This document shows positions 34,706-43,494 of a stretch of DNA of 64,000 nucleotides, piece after piece; position 1 is the stretch's first letter, and every line of letters begins with the position of its first letter. This stretch comes from Nocardioides sp. Soil797 (lineage in GTDB: Bacteria; Actinomycetota; Actinomycetes; Propionibacteriales; Nocardioidaceae): positions 366,687 through 430,686 of the forward strand of contig LMSR01000001.1 of NCBI GenBank assembly GCA_001429555.1. The letters are read 5' to 3'. The position numbers and the translations under genes are program-made. The notes under the pieces were generated by a model. It was given only the letters and a program-made list of their open reading frames with translations, was not told the origin of the DNA and did no database searches.

Positions 34706-35611
34706 ATGCCATTGGATGCTGGAATCGCCGGACTGCTGGAGTTCATCAATTCGTCCGGCTACCCGCCGATGGACGAAGGGTCGGTCGACGATGCCCGCAA
34801 GGGTTTCGCCGCGCTCGCGCAGGCATCCGTGCCGAAGACCGGCGCGGTCGTTGTCGGATCAGTCGTCGACCAGCAGGTGGCCGGACTGCCGGCCCGCGTC
34901 TATCGGCCGACGACCGAGGGTCCAGCACCGACGATCGTCTTCTTCCACGGCGGCGGCTGGGTGATCGGCGACCTCGACACCCACGACAACGTCTGCCGTC
35001 GGCTCTGCGCCGATGCGGACGCGGTCGTCGTCTCGGTCGGCTACCGGTTGGCGCCCGAGGACCCCTTCCCGGCTGCCGTGATCGACGCACTCAACGCGAC
35101 CCAGGCGATCACCCAGTCCCTCGAGCAGTACGGCGGCTCCGAGACGTGGGCGGTCGCCGGCGACAGCGCGGGCGGAAACCTCTCCGCGATCGTGGCGCAG
35201 ACGATCCCGGGAGCCGCTGCCCAGCTGTTGGTCTACCCGGCCGTGGATGTCTTCGGCAGCTATGACTCACGTGGCGTCAACGCGACCGGTCGCTTCCTCG
35301 ACCTGAAGGTGATGGAGTGGTTCGTCAGCCAGTACCTCACCTCACACGTCGAGCCCGACGACGCCCGCCTCTCCCCGCTGCACGGCGTACGCCCGGGGTT
35401 GCCGCCGGCCATCGTGGTCACCGCGGAGTTCGACCCGCTGCGCGACGAGGGCCGGGCGTACGCCGACGCCCTGTCCGCGGCAGGTGTGCCGGTCGACGCG
35501 GTCGACCTCGACGGGATGATCCACGGGTTCATCGACATGGCGGCGTACTCACCGGCGGCGGACGCCGCGATCGCCGACATGAACCGGCGCTTCGCCGCGC
35601 TCCTGCGCTGA
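34706..35611 (+). CDS. Alpha/beta hydrolase of the hormone-sensitive-lipase family
   Basis: A 301-residue esterase. The oxyanion-hole motif HGGGW is near residue 80 and the nucleophile elbow GDSAGG near 150. The acid is probably in TAEFDPLRDEG near 240 and the His in DGMIHGF near 270. It has no signal peptide, so it is intracellular. It would hydrolyse a short-chain or lactone-like ester. The neighbours give no clear substrate. Confidence 0.9.
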   Translation: MPLDAGIAGLLEFINSSGYPPMDEGSVDDARKGFAALAQASVPKTGAVVVGSVVDQQVAGLPARVYRPTTEGPAPTIVFFHGGGWVIGDLDTHDNVCRRLCADADAVVVSVGYRLAPEDPFPAAVIDALNATQAITQSLEQYGGSETWAVAGDSAGGNLSAIVAQTIPGAAAQLLVYPAVDVFGSYDSRGVNATGRFLDLKVMEWFVSQYLTSHVEPDDARLSPLHGVRPGLPPAIVVTAEFDPLRDEGRAYADALSAAGVPVDAVDLDGMIHGFIDMAAYSPAADAAIADMNRRFAALLR

Positions 35612-35808
35612 CGCCGGCGGCCCGGTCGTTCGGTGCTGCGTGCCCGTGTCGCCCCGCACCACCGCGCGTACGTCGAAAGCGCCACTCACGGCACCCGGCG
35701 TCCGGCGCCCACCGCGCGTACCTCGGACCGGACCCGGAACCGGTCCGCGTCGGACGGTGCACGGGTGATCCGGGTGCCTGTCGTCGAGCCTCGCCGTAGG
35801 CTGGCGGC

Positions 35809-35955
35809 ATGAAGACTCAACTCAACTGCCCCTGCGGCGAGCACATCAAGGGCGTCGACGAGGACGACCTGGTCGAGAAGACCCAGGCCCACCTCGCCGC
35901 TGACCACCCCGGCATGGAGTACGGCCGCGACGAGATCCTCTTCATCGCCCGCTGA
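35809..35955 (+). CDS. DUF1059 family small protein
   Basis: A 48-residue protein beginning MKTQLNCPCGEHIKGVDEDD and ending EILFIAR. The CPCG pair at 7-10, the acidic DEDDLV block and the HLAADHPG motif are those of DUF1059. The function is unknown. There is no obvious Shine-Dalgarno sequence. It ends 40 bases before a family A repeat. Confidence 0.8.
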   Translation: MKTQLNCPCGEHIKGVDEDDLVEKTQAHLAADHPGMEYGRDEILFIAR

Positions 35956-35995
35956 CACCCGCCCGCCGTACGTGGACACGGCGCGCTGCCACGGC

Positions 35996-36083
35996 GTTCG
36001 TGGCAGAAGGAAGTTCGGCGTGATCACTCACAGACTCCGTCTGGATGGGGCCGAGAAGGCGTGAACTTCCTTGCGCCACGAAC
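35996..36083. repeat. Palindromic repeat family A, copy 2
   Basis: The left arm GTTCGTGGCAGAAGGAAGTT (35996-36016, ending in C) and the right arm GAACTTCCTTGCGCCACGAA (36063-36083, ending in C) pair with two mismatches around a 46-base centre. It lies just before the DUF559-like gene; copy 3 lies at that gene's end. Confidence 0.85.
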
Positions 36084-36134
36084 ACCTGTGGACAGCGAGA
36101 TGCGAACTACGCCGTCTGCGCCAACACTGGTGTG

Positions 36135-37031
36135 ATGGACGCACTCACCGCACTGCACCGTTGCGGTGGTGTCGCGACCTGGTCTGAACTGGAACGGCTG
36201 ACGAACCGCCGCATGCTCAACAAGGCCATCAAGCTCGGGGTGGTCGAGAAGCGTGGCTACGGGCGCTATGCGTTGCCCTTGGTCGGCAACCCCGAGGCCG
36301 AAGCATTGCGCGGAGTCGTCTCTGGACTGAGCGCGGCCCGTCACTGGGACCTCAAGGTCAAGCTGGAACCGACCCGGCCAGTCGTCACCGTGCGCGCCAA
36401 CAGTGCCATCGCGCGTGAGCGGCGCGAAGGCGTTGAGGTGCACTGGGACGACCTCCCTGACGAGGACGTGGTCGACGGGGTCACCTCGATCGCGCGCACG
36501 GTCATCGACTGCGCACGATGGCTGCCGTTCGATGAAGCGGTCAGTGTGGCCGACTCGGCGCTTCGGTTCGGTCGAGTCTCGCGCGAGTGGCTTCGAGAGG
36601 TGGCTGCGCGGATGCCTCGCACCGGCCGCTCGAGGGCCTTGGCGGTCGTCGCCTTCGCGGACAAGCGTGCAGCCAATCCGTTCGAGTCCTGTCTGAGGGT
36701 GATCTGCTCCCGGGTGCCAGGTCTTCGGGCCGTGCCTCAGGTGCAGATCGGACCGCACCGTGTCGACCTTGCCGACAGCGAGTTGGGTCTGGTCATCGAG
36801 GCCGAGTCGTTCGGGTTCCACGGCAGCGTGGAGCTCTTCCGTGCCGACGTACGCCGCTACACCTGGCTGGCGACCCAGCGATGGGTGGTGGCGCGGTTCC
36901 TCTGGGAGGACGTCATGCACAAGCCAGAGCGCGTGCAGACGTCTCTGGAGAAGCTGGTCGTGATCCACCAGGCGTGCACCTGCCGCACGTTCGTGGCAGA
37001 AGGACGTTCACGACGATCCGTCGTCGATTGA
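36135..37031 (+). CDS. DUF559-like (restriction-endonuclease-fold) protein with AbiEi-type N-terminus
   Basis: A 298-residue protein. The N-terminus (MDALTALHRCGGVATWSELE, then LTNRRMLNKAIKLGVVEKRG) resembles the winged-helix part of AbiEi-type antitoxin domains. The C-terminal part (VDLADSELGLVIEAESFGFH, RRYTWLATQRWVVARFLWED) resembles the Vsr/DUF559 nuclease fold, with Asp and Glu at the expected strand positions. The last residues, from about TFVAEGRSRRSVVD, are encoded inside repeat A copy 3. The role is unknown. Actinobacteria often carry many such genes, and some may be mobile or defence-related. Confidence 0.72.
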   Translation: MDALTALHRCGGVATWSELERLTNRRMLNKAIKLGVVEKRGYGRYALPLVGNPEAEALRGVVSGLSAARHWDLKVKLEPTRPVVTVRANSAIARERREGVEVHWDDLPDEDVVDGVTSIARTVIDCARWLPFDEAVSVADSALRFGRVSREWLREVAARMPRTGRSRALAVVAFADKRAANPFESCLRVICSRVPGLRAVPQVQIGPHRVDLADSELGLVIEAESFGFHGSVELFRADVRRYTWLATQRWVVARFLWEDVMHKPERVQTSLEKLVVIHQACTCRTFVAEGRSRRSVVD

Positions 37032-37076
37032 GCGTGGTGGGCTGATCGCGGCGGCGAACTTCCTTGCGCCACGAAC
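36989..37076. repeat. Palindromic repeat family A, copy 3
   Basis: The left arm GTTCGTGGCAGAAGGACGTT begins at 36989 inside the DUF559-like coding region. The right arm GAACTTCCTTGCGCCACGAA ends at 37076. It is 88 bases long, exactly as copy 2. The stop codon of the gene (37029-37031) lies in the centre of the element. Confidence 0.85.
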
Positions 37077-37151
37077 GGTGTGGCAGGAACTGCAGATCGG
37101 GACGCCGGCGTCGTGGAGCATGACGCTGGCGACCCGGGGGTCAGGCCAGCC

Positions 37152-37913
37152 TCAGCGAGGCGCCATCCGCAGCGCGCCGTCCATCCGGACGACCTCGCCG
37201 TTGATGTAGTCGTGGTCGATCAGGAAGAGCGCCAGGTCGGCGTACTCGTCGGGGCGTCCGAGGCGTGCCGGGTTGGGTACGCCGGCAGCCAGTCCGGCGC
37301 GGAACTCCTCGGAGACCGTGGCCAGCATGGGCGTCTCGACGATGCCCGGGGCGATCGTGTTGACCCGGATGCCGTGCTGGGCGAGGTCGCGCGCGGCCGG
37401 CAGGTTGAGGCCGACGATGCCGCCCTTCGAGGAGGCGTACGCCGCCTGACCGATCTGTCCCTCGAAGGCCGCGATGGAGGCGGTGTTGATGACGACGCCG
37501 CGCTGGTCGTGCTCGAGCGCGGGAGTGGCGGCGATCTTCTCGGCGGCGAGAGCGAGCACGTTGAACGAGCCGATCAGGTTGATCTGCACGATCTTGGCGT
37601 AGAGCGCGAGGTCGTGGACGCCCTTCTTCGACAGGATCCGCGCCGAGGGGCCGATGCCGGCGCAGTTGACCACGATACGCAGCGGAGTGGTCGGGTCGGC
37701 TGAGGCCTGGTCGACGGCCGCCTGGACCTGCTCCGGATCGGTGACGTCGACGGCGACGTAGGTGACGCCGTCGACTGCCGGTGCGCTCTCGATCGACCCG
37801 GCGAGGTCGAAGGCGAAGACGGTTGCGCCGCGACCGGCGAGGGCGGCAGCGGTGGCCGCGCCCAGTCCCGACGCTCCGCCGGTGACGATTGCCGCGGTGT
37901 TCTCGACCTGCAT
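37152..37913 (-). CDS. SDR family 3-hydroxyacyl-CoA dehydrogenase-like protein
   Basis: A 253-residue classical SDR with TGGASGLGAATAAALAGRGA at residues 11-30, NCAGIGPSARIL near 83 and the active-site YASSKGG near 159. The stretch SKKGVHDLALYAKIVQINLI resembles the 3-hydroxyacyl-CoA dehydrogenase type-2 (HSD17B10) branch. Its start shares a base with the acyl-CoA dehydrogenase stop (TGATG), so both act in one beta-oxidation-type pathway. Confidence 0.85.
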   Translation of the reverse strand: MQVENTAAIVTGGASGLGAATAAALAGRGATVFAFDLAGSIESAPAVDGVTYVAVDVTDPEQVQAAVDQASADPTTPLRIVVNCAGIGPSARILSKKGVHDLALYAKIVQINLIGSFNVLALAAEKIAATPALEHDQRGVVINTASIAAFEGQIGQAAYASSKGGIVGLNLPAARDLAQHGIRVNTIAPGIVETPMLATVSEEFRAGLAAGVPNPARLGRPDEYADLALFLIDHDYINGEVVRMDGALRMAPR

Positions 37914-39082
37914 CAGTTGCTCTCCTTGATGGTTCCGTTGTTGTCCTTGGCCAGCGCGCGGCTGATCACCATGCGCTGGATCTGGTTCGTGCCCTCGAAG
38001 ATCTGCATCACCTTCGCCTCACGCATGTAGCGCTCGACCGGGAAGTCGCGGGTGTAGCCGTAGCCGCCGAGCACCTGCACGGCGTCGGTGGTCACCTTCA
38101 TCGCGTTGTCGGTGGCCACCATCTTCGCAATGGACGCCTCACGGCTGAACGGGAGCCCGCGGTCCTTGAGGCGCGCGGCGTGCAGCACCATCGCACGGGC
38201 GGACTGGATCGCGGCCTCCATGTCGGCCAGCACGAACGCCAGACCCTGGTGGTCGATGATCTTCTTGCCGAACGTCTCGCGGGTCTTGGCGTAGGCGACC
38301 GCATGGTCGAGGGCGCCCTGCGCGAGACCGGTGGCGACCGCGGCGATGCCGAGACGGCCGGAGTCGAGCCCGGCCAGCGCGATCTTGAGCCCGTCGCCCT
38401 CGGCGCCGAGCCGACGCGACACCGGGATGCGTACGCCGTCCAGACGCATCGTCGTGGTCGACGAACCGGTGAGCCCCATCTTCTTCTCCGGCGGATCGGC
38501 CTCGAGACCGGGAGTGTCGGCAGGGATGAGGAAGCAGGAGATGCCGTTGCGCTCGTCCGAGGTGCGGGCCATCACCTTGTAGAAGTCGGCGTTGCCGCCG
38601 TGCGTGGTCCAGGCCTTGGCGCCGTTGATCACGTAGTCGTCGCCGTCACGGCGCGCGAAGGTCTTCATCGCGGCGGGGTCGGAGCCGGCGTGCGCCTCTG
38701 AGAGGCAGTAGGCGCCGAGCAGCTCGCCACCGAGCATGTCGGGCAGCCAGGCCTGCTTCTGCTCCTCCGTGCCCTGGGTGATCAGCCCGAAGCAGCTCAG
38801 GGCATGGACGGAGACCCCCACACCGACACTCGACCAGACCGCGCCGATCTCCTCGAGCACCTGCAGGTAGACCTCGTAGGGCTGGCCGCCACCGCCGTAC
38901 TCCTCGGAGTAGGGCAGGCCGAGCAGACCGGCACGGCCAAGCAGCCTGAAGATGTCGCGTGGAAAGGTCTCGGTGGCCTCGTCCTCGGCGGCGCGGGGGA
39001 GCAGTTCCTTGGTGGCGAGGTCGCGGACCAGGCGGAGCAGGTCGGCGGCTTCCTCGGTGGGCAGCGCGCGGCTGGCGGGCAT
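37913..39082 (-). CDS. Acyl-CoA dehydrogenase
   Basis: A 389-residue flavoprotein. It has the FAD/substrate segments AYCLSEAHAGSDPAAMKTFA near residue 122 and the C-terminal YGYTRDFPVERYMREAKVMQ, followed by IFEGTNQIQRMVISR with the usual catalytic Glu. It introduces the first double bond in acyl-CoA oxidation. The ATG at 39082 is preferred over one seven codons upstream because AAGGAG precedes it. It is divergent from a TetR gene with an inverted repeat between them. Confidence 0.92.
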   Translation of the reverse strand: MPASRALPTEEAADLLRLVRDLATKELLPRAAEDEATETFPRDIFRLLGRAGLLGLPYSEEYGGGGQPYEVYLQVLEEIGAVWSSVGVGVSVHALSCFGLITQGTEEQKQAWLPDMLGGELLGAYCLSEAHAGSDPAAMKTFARRDGDDYVINGAKAWTTHGGNADFYKVMARTSDERNGISCFLIPADTPGLEADPPEKKMGLTGSSTTTMRLDGVRIPVSRRLGAEGDGLKIALAGLDSGRLGIAAVATGLAQGALDHAVAYAKTRETFGKKIIDHQGLAFVLADMEAAIQSARAMVLHAARLKDRGLPFSREASIAKMVATDNAMKVTTDAVQVLGGYGYTRDFPVERYMREAKVMQIFEGTNQIQRMVISRALAKDNNGTIKESN

Positions 39083-39109
39083 CGGGTCTCCTTCGGAACG
39101 CACCAGAAT

Positions 39110-39135
39110 GATACTGAGATTGAAACTACAGTATC
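39110..39135. promoter_or_regulatory. TetR-type operator between acyl-CoA dehydrogenase and TetR genes
   Basis: GATACTG (39110-39116) and CAGTATC (39129-39135) are a perfect inverted repeat 12 bases apart. They sit in the 62-base divergent gap, 9 bases before the TetR start codon. The outer bases GGAACG and CGTTCC also pair. Confidence 0.65.
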
Positions 39136-39144
39136 GTTCCGACC

Positions 39145-39795
39145 ATGGCGACGCACACCGGCACCGGGCGCACCGCCCGGCCGCACTCCGTCGGCGGGGC
39201 CGTGCAGCGTACTGCCCCGCAGCGCACTGCCCCGCAGCGCACTGCCCGGCAGGCGGACCTGCTCACGCGCCTGGTCGCACTGGTCACCGGCCAGGGCTTC
39301 GCCACCTTCACCCTCGACGAGCTGGCCGCCCGGTTGAGCTGCTCGAAGACCACGCTCTATGCACTGGCGCCGTCGAAGCCGGAGCTGGTGGTGACCGCGG
39401 TCAAGGAGTTCTTCCGGGTCGCAACCGTCGAGGTCGAGTCGGCCGTTGTCGGCGAGGACGACGCCGCCCGTCGGGTGGTGGCCTACCTGCGCGCCGTCGG
39501 GGTCGCCCTCACGCCTCTGTCGCGACGGTTCATGGACGACCTGGCCGGGTTCGGCCCGGCGGCCGCGGTCTACCGCGACAACACGGCGTACGCCGCCGTA
39601 CGGATCCGGGAGATGTTGGTCGTCGGCATTCGGGCCGGGGCGTTGCGCCCCGTCAACGCCGACTTCGTCGCCGAGATGATCGCCTCGACCATGTTCGAGA
39701 TCCAGCGCGGTGAGATCTTCGAGCGGCTCGAGCTCACCGACGCCCAGGCGTACGACGAGCTGGCCACGTTCGTGGTCGAGACCCTCACGGTCTGA
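39145..39795 (+). CDS. TetR-family regulator of the adjacent acyl-CoA oxidation operon
   Basis: A 216-residue regulator. The helix-turn-helix FTLDELAARLSCSKTTLYAL lies at residues about 53-72. Residues 22-36 are a triple repeat (RTAPQ, RTAPQ, RTARQ) encoded by a 15-base tandem repeat, so the extreme N-terminus looks like recent expansion. By position it should repress the acyl-CoA dehydrogenase/SDR pair and sense an acyl-CoA. This is inferred from the divergent layout and the operator. Confidence 0.85.
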   Translation: MATHTGTGRTARPHSVGGAVQRTAPQRTAPQRTARQADLLTRLVALVTGQGFATFTLDELAARLSCSKTTLYALAPSKPELVVTAVKEFFRVATVEVESAVVGEDDAARRVVAYLRAVGVALTPLSRRFMDDLAGFGPAAAVYRDNTAYAAVRIREMLVVGIRAGALRPVNADFVAEMIASTMFEIQRGEIFERLELTDAQAYDELATFVVETLTV

Positions 39796-39961
39796 TGTTG
39801 CCCGGTGGGTGCCACGCCGGGCGCCACACCCAGTGCTCGTCGACCCCGCGGCGCTGCCGGTGTAGTTGTCCTGGCGTCGCGTCGGAGCGAGCTGGTCGCA
39901 CGCATTCTCGGATTGTGGGCAGCGGACGGAATGGTTGGCGCCTGCATGTGGTTGGGCAAGC

Positions 39962-41362
39962 GTGAACCTCCAGGACTCCCGCCGCATCTCCATCCTCCTG
40001 GGAGCACTCTTCGGCATGGCCGGCATGGGCTCCTCGTCGGCCGCGATCGCGGTCCCGCTGATGGCCGAAGACCTCGGCGTCAGCGTGGGAGTCGGCACCT
40101 GGACGATCACGCTCTATGCGCTCATGCTCGCCGTGGCCACACCGGTCTACGGACGAGTCGCTGACCTGGTCGGCGTTCGTCTGCCGCTGTTGGTCGGCAT
40201 CAGCCTGATGGCTGCCGGGGCCACGTTGTCGGGCCTCGCGCCGAGCTTCGACCTGCTGCTGGTCGCGCGGGTGATGCAGGGGGCCGGCGCTGCCGCCGTA
40301 CCCACGCTCGGCGTGACGGTGCTCAGTGCGCGGTACGACGGCGCGGTGCGTGGCCTGGCGCTCGGCCGGCTGGCCGGTGTCGCCGCGGCCCTTTCGTGCC
40401 TGGGCCCGCTGGCCGGTGGCGCGGTCGAGGGGCAGCTCGGTTGGCGCGCGGTGATGGGGCTGCCGATCCTCGGCCTGTTGCTGATCCCGTTCCTGTGGCA
40501 CGCGTTGCACAAGGACGGAACAGGTGCCCGCCTGGACGTGCTCGGCGCGTTCCTCGTCGCCGGTACGTCGGCCGGACTGGTGCTGCTGATCCAGTCTCCC
40601 TCGACCGGTTGGACCGTGGCGTTCGTCGGCATCCTGCTGATGGTGCTGGGCGCTCCGGCGGTCACCATGCGGGTCCGTCGGCGACCGCACGGATTCCTGC
40701 CGCTGTCGGTGATCACCAACCACGTCGTGATGCGCAGCGCCGTCGCCGGTGCCCCGGTCCCGGCCGGCTGGTTCGGCCTGCTGATCGCGGTCCCGGCCGT
40801 GATGATCGGGCACGGATGGGAGCCGTGGCAGGTCGGCCTGCTGCTCGCCCCGAGTGCCGCGATCGCGTTGCTGGTGCCGCGGATCGCAGGACCGATGCTG
40901 ACCCGGATCGGTGGGCCACGATCGCTTGCCCTGGCCGGGCTGGTCACCACCATTGCCATGGTGCTGGCGGCGCTCGGGGCCGACCGGCACGCACCCGTCG
41001 TGCTGGGCGCGTCGGTCGTCTTCGTCACCATCGCCTTCGGTGTCGGGCAGCCGGCACTCATGGAGGCGGTCGGTGGCGCCGTCAATTCGGAGGTGCGTGG
41101 GGTCGCCCTGGGTGTGGCCACGCTGCTCTTCCTCGTCGGTGGCAGCATCGGCTCGGCCGTCGTGGGTGGCTTCGGTGAGCTGGTCGGCATGCCGCAGAGC
41201 CTTCTCGTGCTGGCTGCGTTGCCGCTGGTGGGCATGGTCGCGCTCGCGCCGCTGTTGCGTTCCGGATCTCCCGCTGAACCGGCGTCGGACGGGACCGCGT
41301 CTGTGGACCCGTCGCCGGTGGCGCCGTCGCGCGGCTCGAACGGTGCAGGTGCACCGTTGTGA
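39962..41362 (+). CDS. Major facilitator superfamily (DHA2-like) drug/solute exporter
   Basis: A membrane protein of about 466 residues from a GTG start, with about 14 predicted helices. Landmarks are GTWTITLYALMLAVATPVYG then RVADLVGVR (the loop 2-3 motif) and ARVMQGAGAAAVPTLGVTVL near 105. The last residues (SRGSNGAGAPL) are encoded by a family D repeat, so the C-terminal tail is not family sequence. The substrate is unknown. Confidence 0.82.
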   Translation: MNLQDSRRISILLGALFGMAGMGSSSAAIAVPLMAEDLGVSVGVGTWTITLYALMLAVATPVYGRVADLVGVRLPLLVGISLMAAGATLSGLAPSFDLLLVARVMQGAGAAAVPTLGVTVLSARYDGAVRGLALGRLAGVAAALSCLGPLAGGAVEGQLGWRAVMGLPILGLLLIPFLWHALHKDGTGARLDVLGAFLVAGTSAGLVLLIQSPSTGWTVAFVGILLMVLGAPAVTMRVRRRPHGFLPLSVITNHVVMRSAVAGAPVPAGWFGLLIAVPAVMIGHGWEPWQVGLLLAPSAAIALLVPRIAGPMLTRIGGPRSLALAGLVTTIAMVLAALGADRHAPVVLGASVVFVTIAFGVGQPALMEAVGGAVNSEVRGVALGVATLLFLVGGSIGSAVVGGFGELVGMPQSLLVLAALPLVGMVALAPLLRSGSPAEPASDGTASVDPSPVAPSRGSNGAGAPL

Positions 41363-41415
41363 CGTTGGAATCGGCGAATCCGAGGCTCAACGGGTGCAGG
41401 TGCACCGTTGTGGCC
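41339..41415. repeat. Paired family D repeat (third pair)
   Basis: AACGGTGCAGGTGCACCGTT (41339-41358) is an inverted repeat with a two-base centre. GGGTGCAGGTGCACCGTTGT (whole unit 41388-41415) follows. The pair lies between the convergent MFS and enoyl-CoA hydratase genes, and the first unit covers the MFS stop codon. Confidence 0.8.
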
Positions 41416-41429
41416 GGTCGAACGGGAAC

Positions 41430-42179
41430 TCAGCGGTTGGTGAAGGCGGCGAGCAGGCGCTGGGCGTCGTCGGTGGCCACCGCTCGCGCGATCGTCTCGG
41501 CCTCGTCCTGACCGACCGCGGCCCGGTCTGCCTCGAACGACCCGCGGATCAGCCGTCGGGCCTGCCCGTGGGCGAAGACCGGCCCCGCAGCGAGCGAGGC
41601 AGCCAGCGTCGAGGCGCGTGACGTGTCGCCGAGCTCGGTGACCAGGCCCCAGTCGAGCGCGACGTCGGAGCCGATCGGCTTGTTGGTCAGCGCCAGGTGA
41701 AGTGCCCGCTGCTGCCCGATCGCGCGGGGGAGCAGCCAGGAGACACCGCAGTCGGGGGTCAGACCCACGCCGGGGTAGGCGATCACGAACTTCGTGTCGG
41801 GCGCGGCCACGACCAGGTCGCAGCTGAGCATCACACCCAACCCGGCCCCGGCCACCGCGCCCTGGACGGCACCGACGACCGGCTTCTCCATGGCGGTCAG
41901 GCGCTGCAGCGCACCGTCGAGGGCGCCCGCAAGCTCGAGCAGGTACGCCGCCTGGTCGCTGTCCGACGCGACCATCGAGGCCACGTCGCCACCGGCGCAG
42001 AAGCGCTTGCCGGCACCGGTGAGGAGTACGGCGCGCACTGCGTCGTCGTTGTCCGCTGCCTCGATGGCGGCGTCGAGCGCGTGCGCTGTCGGCAGGTCGA
42101 CGGCGTTCGACACCTCGGGACGGTTCAGCTCGAGGTGCGCGACACCGTCGGTGACGGCGTACGAGACGAGGTCGCTCAC
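41430..42179 (-). CDS. Enoyl-CoA hydratase/isomerase
   Basis: A 249-residue crotonase-fold protein beginning at a GTG one base after the thiolase stop. Oxyanion-hole segments are KRFCAGGDVASM near residue 60 and GAVAGAGLGVMLSCDLVVAA near 108. The usual first catalytic Glu position reads PGVGLTPDCG, so it has no Glu there and may be an isomerase or another branch. It forms an operon with the thiolase. Confidence 0.85.
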   Translation of the reverse strand: MSDLVSYAVTDGVAHLELNRPEVSNAVDLPTAHALDAAIEAADNDDAVRAVLLTGAGKRFCAGGDVASMVASDSDQAAYLLELAGALDGALQRLTAMEKPVVGAVQGAVAGAGLGVMLSCDLVVAAPDTKFVIAYPGVGLTPDCGVSWLLPRAIGQQRALHLALTNKPIGSDVALDWGLVTELGDTSRASTLAASLAAGPVFAHGQARRLIRGSFEADRAAVGQDEAETIARAVATDDAQRLLAAFTNR

Positions 42180-42180
42180 G

Positions 42181-43359
42181 TCAGACCCTCCGGAAGAGAG
42201 CCGCCAGCGCCTGGCCGCCACCGATGCACATGGTGACGATGCCGAGCTCGAGGTCGCGCCGGGCCATGTCCTTGGCGACCCGCAGCGACAGGATCGCGCC
42301 GGTCGCACCGACCGGGTGGCCGAGCGCGATCGCCCCGCCGTACGGGTTGACCTGCTCGGGGTCGAGACCGGCATCGCGGATCACCGCGACCGCCTGGGAG
42401 GCGAACGCCTCGTTGAGCTCGATGGTGCCGATGTCGGACGGCGACGTCCCGGTCTTCTCGAAGAGGTTCTTCAGCGCCAGCACGGGGGCGTAGCCCATCA
42501 GCTCCGGCTCCATCGCCGCGGTGGCGACGGCCTCGATCGAGACCAGTCCGCTGAGGCCGCGCTCTGCGGCGACCGACTCACGGGCGAGTACGACGGCAGC
42601 TCCGCCGTCGTTGATGCCCGAGGCGTTTCCGGCGGTGACGGTGCCGTCCTTCTGGAACGCGGGACGCAGCCCGGCCAGGGTCTCCAAGGTCGTGCTCGGC
42701 TTGGGGTGCTCGTCCTCGGTGACGGTGAACGGCTTGCGGCCGCCCACCTCGACCGGGGTGATCTCCTCGGCGAACGCGGCCCTGGCGGCCTCGGTGGCGG
42801 CGCGCTGCTGGGAGAGCAGGGCGAACTCGTCCTGCTCCTGGCGGGAGACGGCGTACTTGGTGGCGACGTTCTCCGCGGTGACGCCCATGTGGATGTCGTG
42901 GAACGGGTCGGTCAGCATCATCACGGTGCCGTCGACCAGTGCGCGGTTGCCGAGCTTGTAGCCGTTGCGGGCGCCGAAGTCGTAGAACGGCATCCGGGTC
43001 ATCGACTCGTCGCCGCCGGCCAGGGTGAGGCCGAGGCCGTTCCAGCGCATCTCCATCGCGGCCGACCAGATCGCCTGCAGACCGGAGCCGCAGAGGCGGT
43101 TGACCGTGTAGGCGGGAACGTTGTTCGGCAGGCCGGCGGTGATCGCCACCCGGCGGGCGTTGTAGGCGTCGGGTCCGACCTGGCCGATGCAGCCCATCAC
43201 CACCTCTTCGATGTCGGTGGCGTCGACGCCGGCGCGGGTCAGCGCCTCACGTGATGCGGTAGCGCCGAGCTCGAACCCGGGCACGTCCTTGAACACGCCG
43301 CCGAAGCTGCCGATCGGCGTACGGGCGCCGTCGACCAGGACGATCTTCTCTTCAGGCAT
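42181..43359 (-). CDS. Acetyl-CoA acetyltransferase / 3-ketoacyl-CoA thiolase
   Basis: A 392-residue thiolase. The nucleophile Cys is in VNRLCGSGLQAI near residue 90; the C-terminal motifs are NPYGGAIALGHPVGATGAIL (His) and VTMCIGGGQALA (second Cys). It starts MPEEKIVLVDGARTPIGSFG at the ATG preceded by GGAGAAGAG; upstream in-frame starts have no such site. It would carry out the last step of beta-oxidation or acetoacetyl-CoA formation. A seven-base inverted repeat lies upstream. Confidence 0.93.
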   Translation of the reverse strand: MPEEKIVLVDGARTPIGSFGGVFKDVPGFELGATASREALTRAGVDATDIEEVVMGCIGQVGPDAYNARRVAITAGLPNNVPAYTVNRLCGSGLQAIWSAAMEMRWNGLGLTLAGGDESMTRMPFYDFGARNGYKLGNRALVDGTVMMLTDPFHDIHMGVTAENVATKYAVSRQEQDEFALLSQQRAATEAARAAFAEEITPVEVGGRKPFTVTEDEHPKPSTTLETLAGLRPAFQKDGTVTAGNASGINDGGAAVVLARESVAAERGLSGLVSIEAVATAAMEPELMGYAPVLALKNLFEKTGTSPSDIGTIELNEAFASQAVAVIRDAGLDPEQVNPYGGAIALGHPVGATGAILSLRVAKDMARRDLELGIVTMCIGGGQALAALFRRV

Positions 43360-43410
43360 CGCTCTGCTCTTCTCCATGGTGTCGCGGTCGGTGAGGCCGG
43401 TCCCGCGGGG

Positions 43411-43434
43411 ATTTAGTAGGAAGTCCAACTAAAT
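43411..43434. promoter_or_regulatory. Inverted-repeat operator upstream of the thiolase operon
   Basis: ATTTAGT (43411-43417) and ACTAAAT (43428-43434) form a perfect inverted repeat with a 10-base spacer, about 55 bases before the thiolase start. It stands out as AT-rich in a GC-rich gap. The binding protein is not identified in the window. Confidence 0.5.
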
Positions 43435-43494
43435 TAGCAGGCAGGCGATGACGCGCCGACGCCGTTCCAGTGGCTGGCATGCCTGGTCACGCAG

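Noticed and set aside
35612..35808. Short gap with repeated ACCGCGCGTAC words
   Set aside because: Two short matches are expected by chance in such GC-rich sequence; no dyad or promoter element was convincing.
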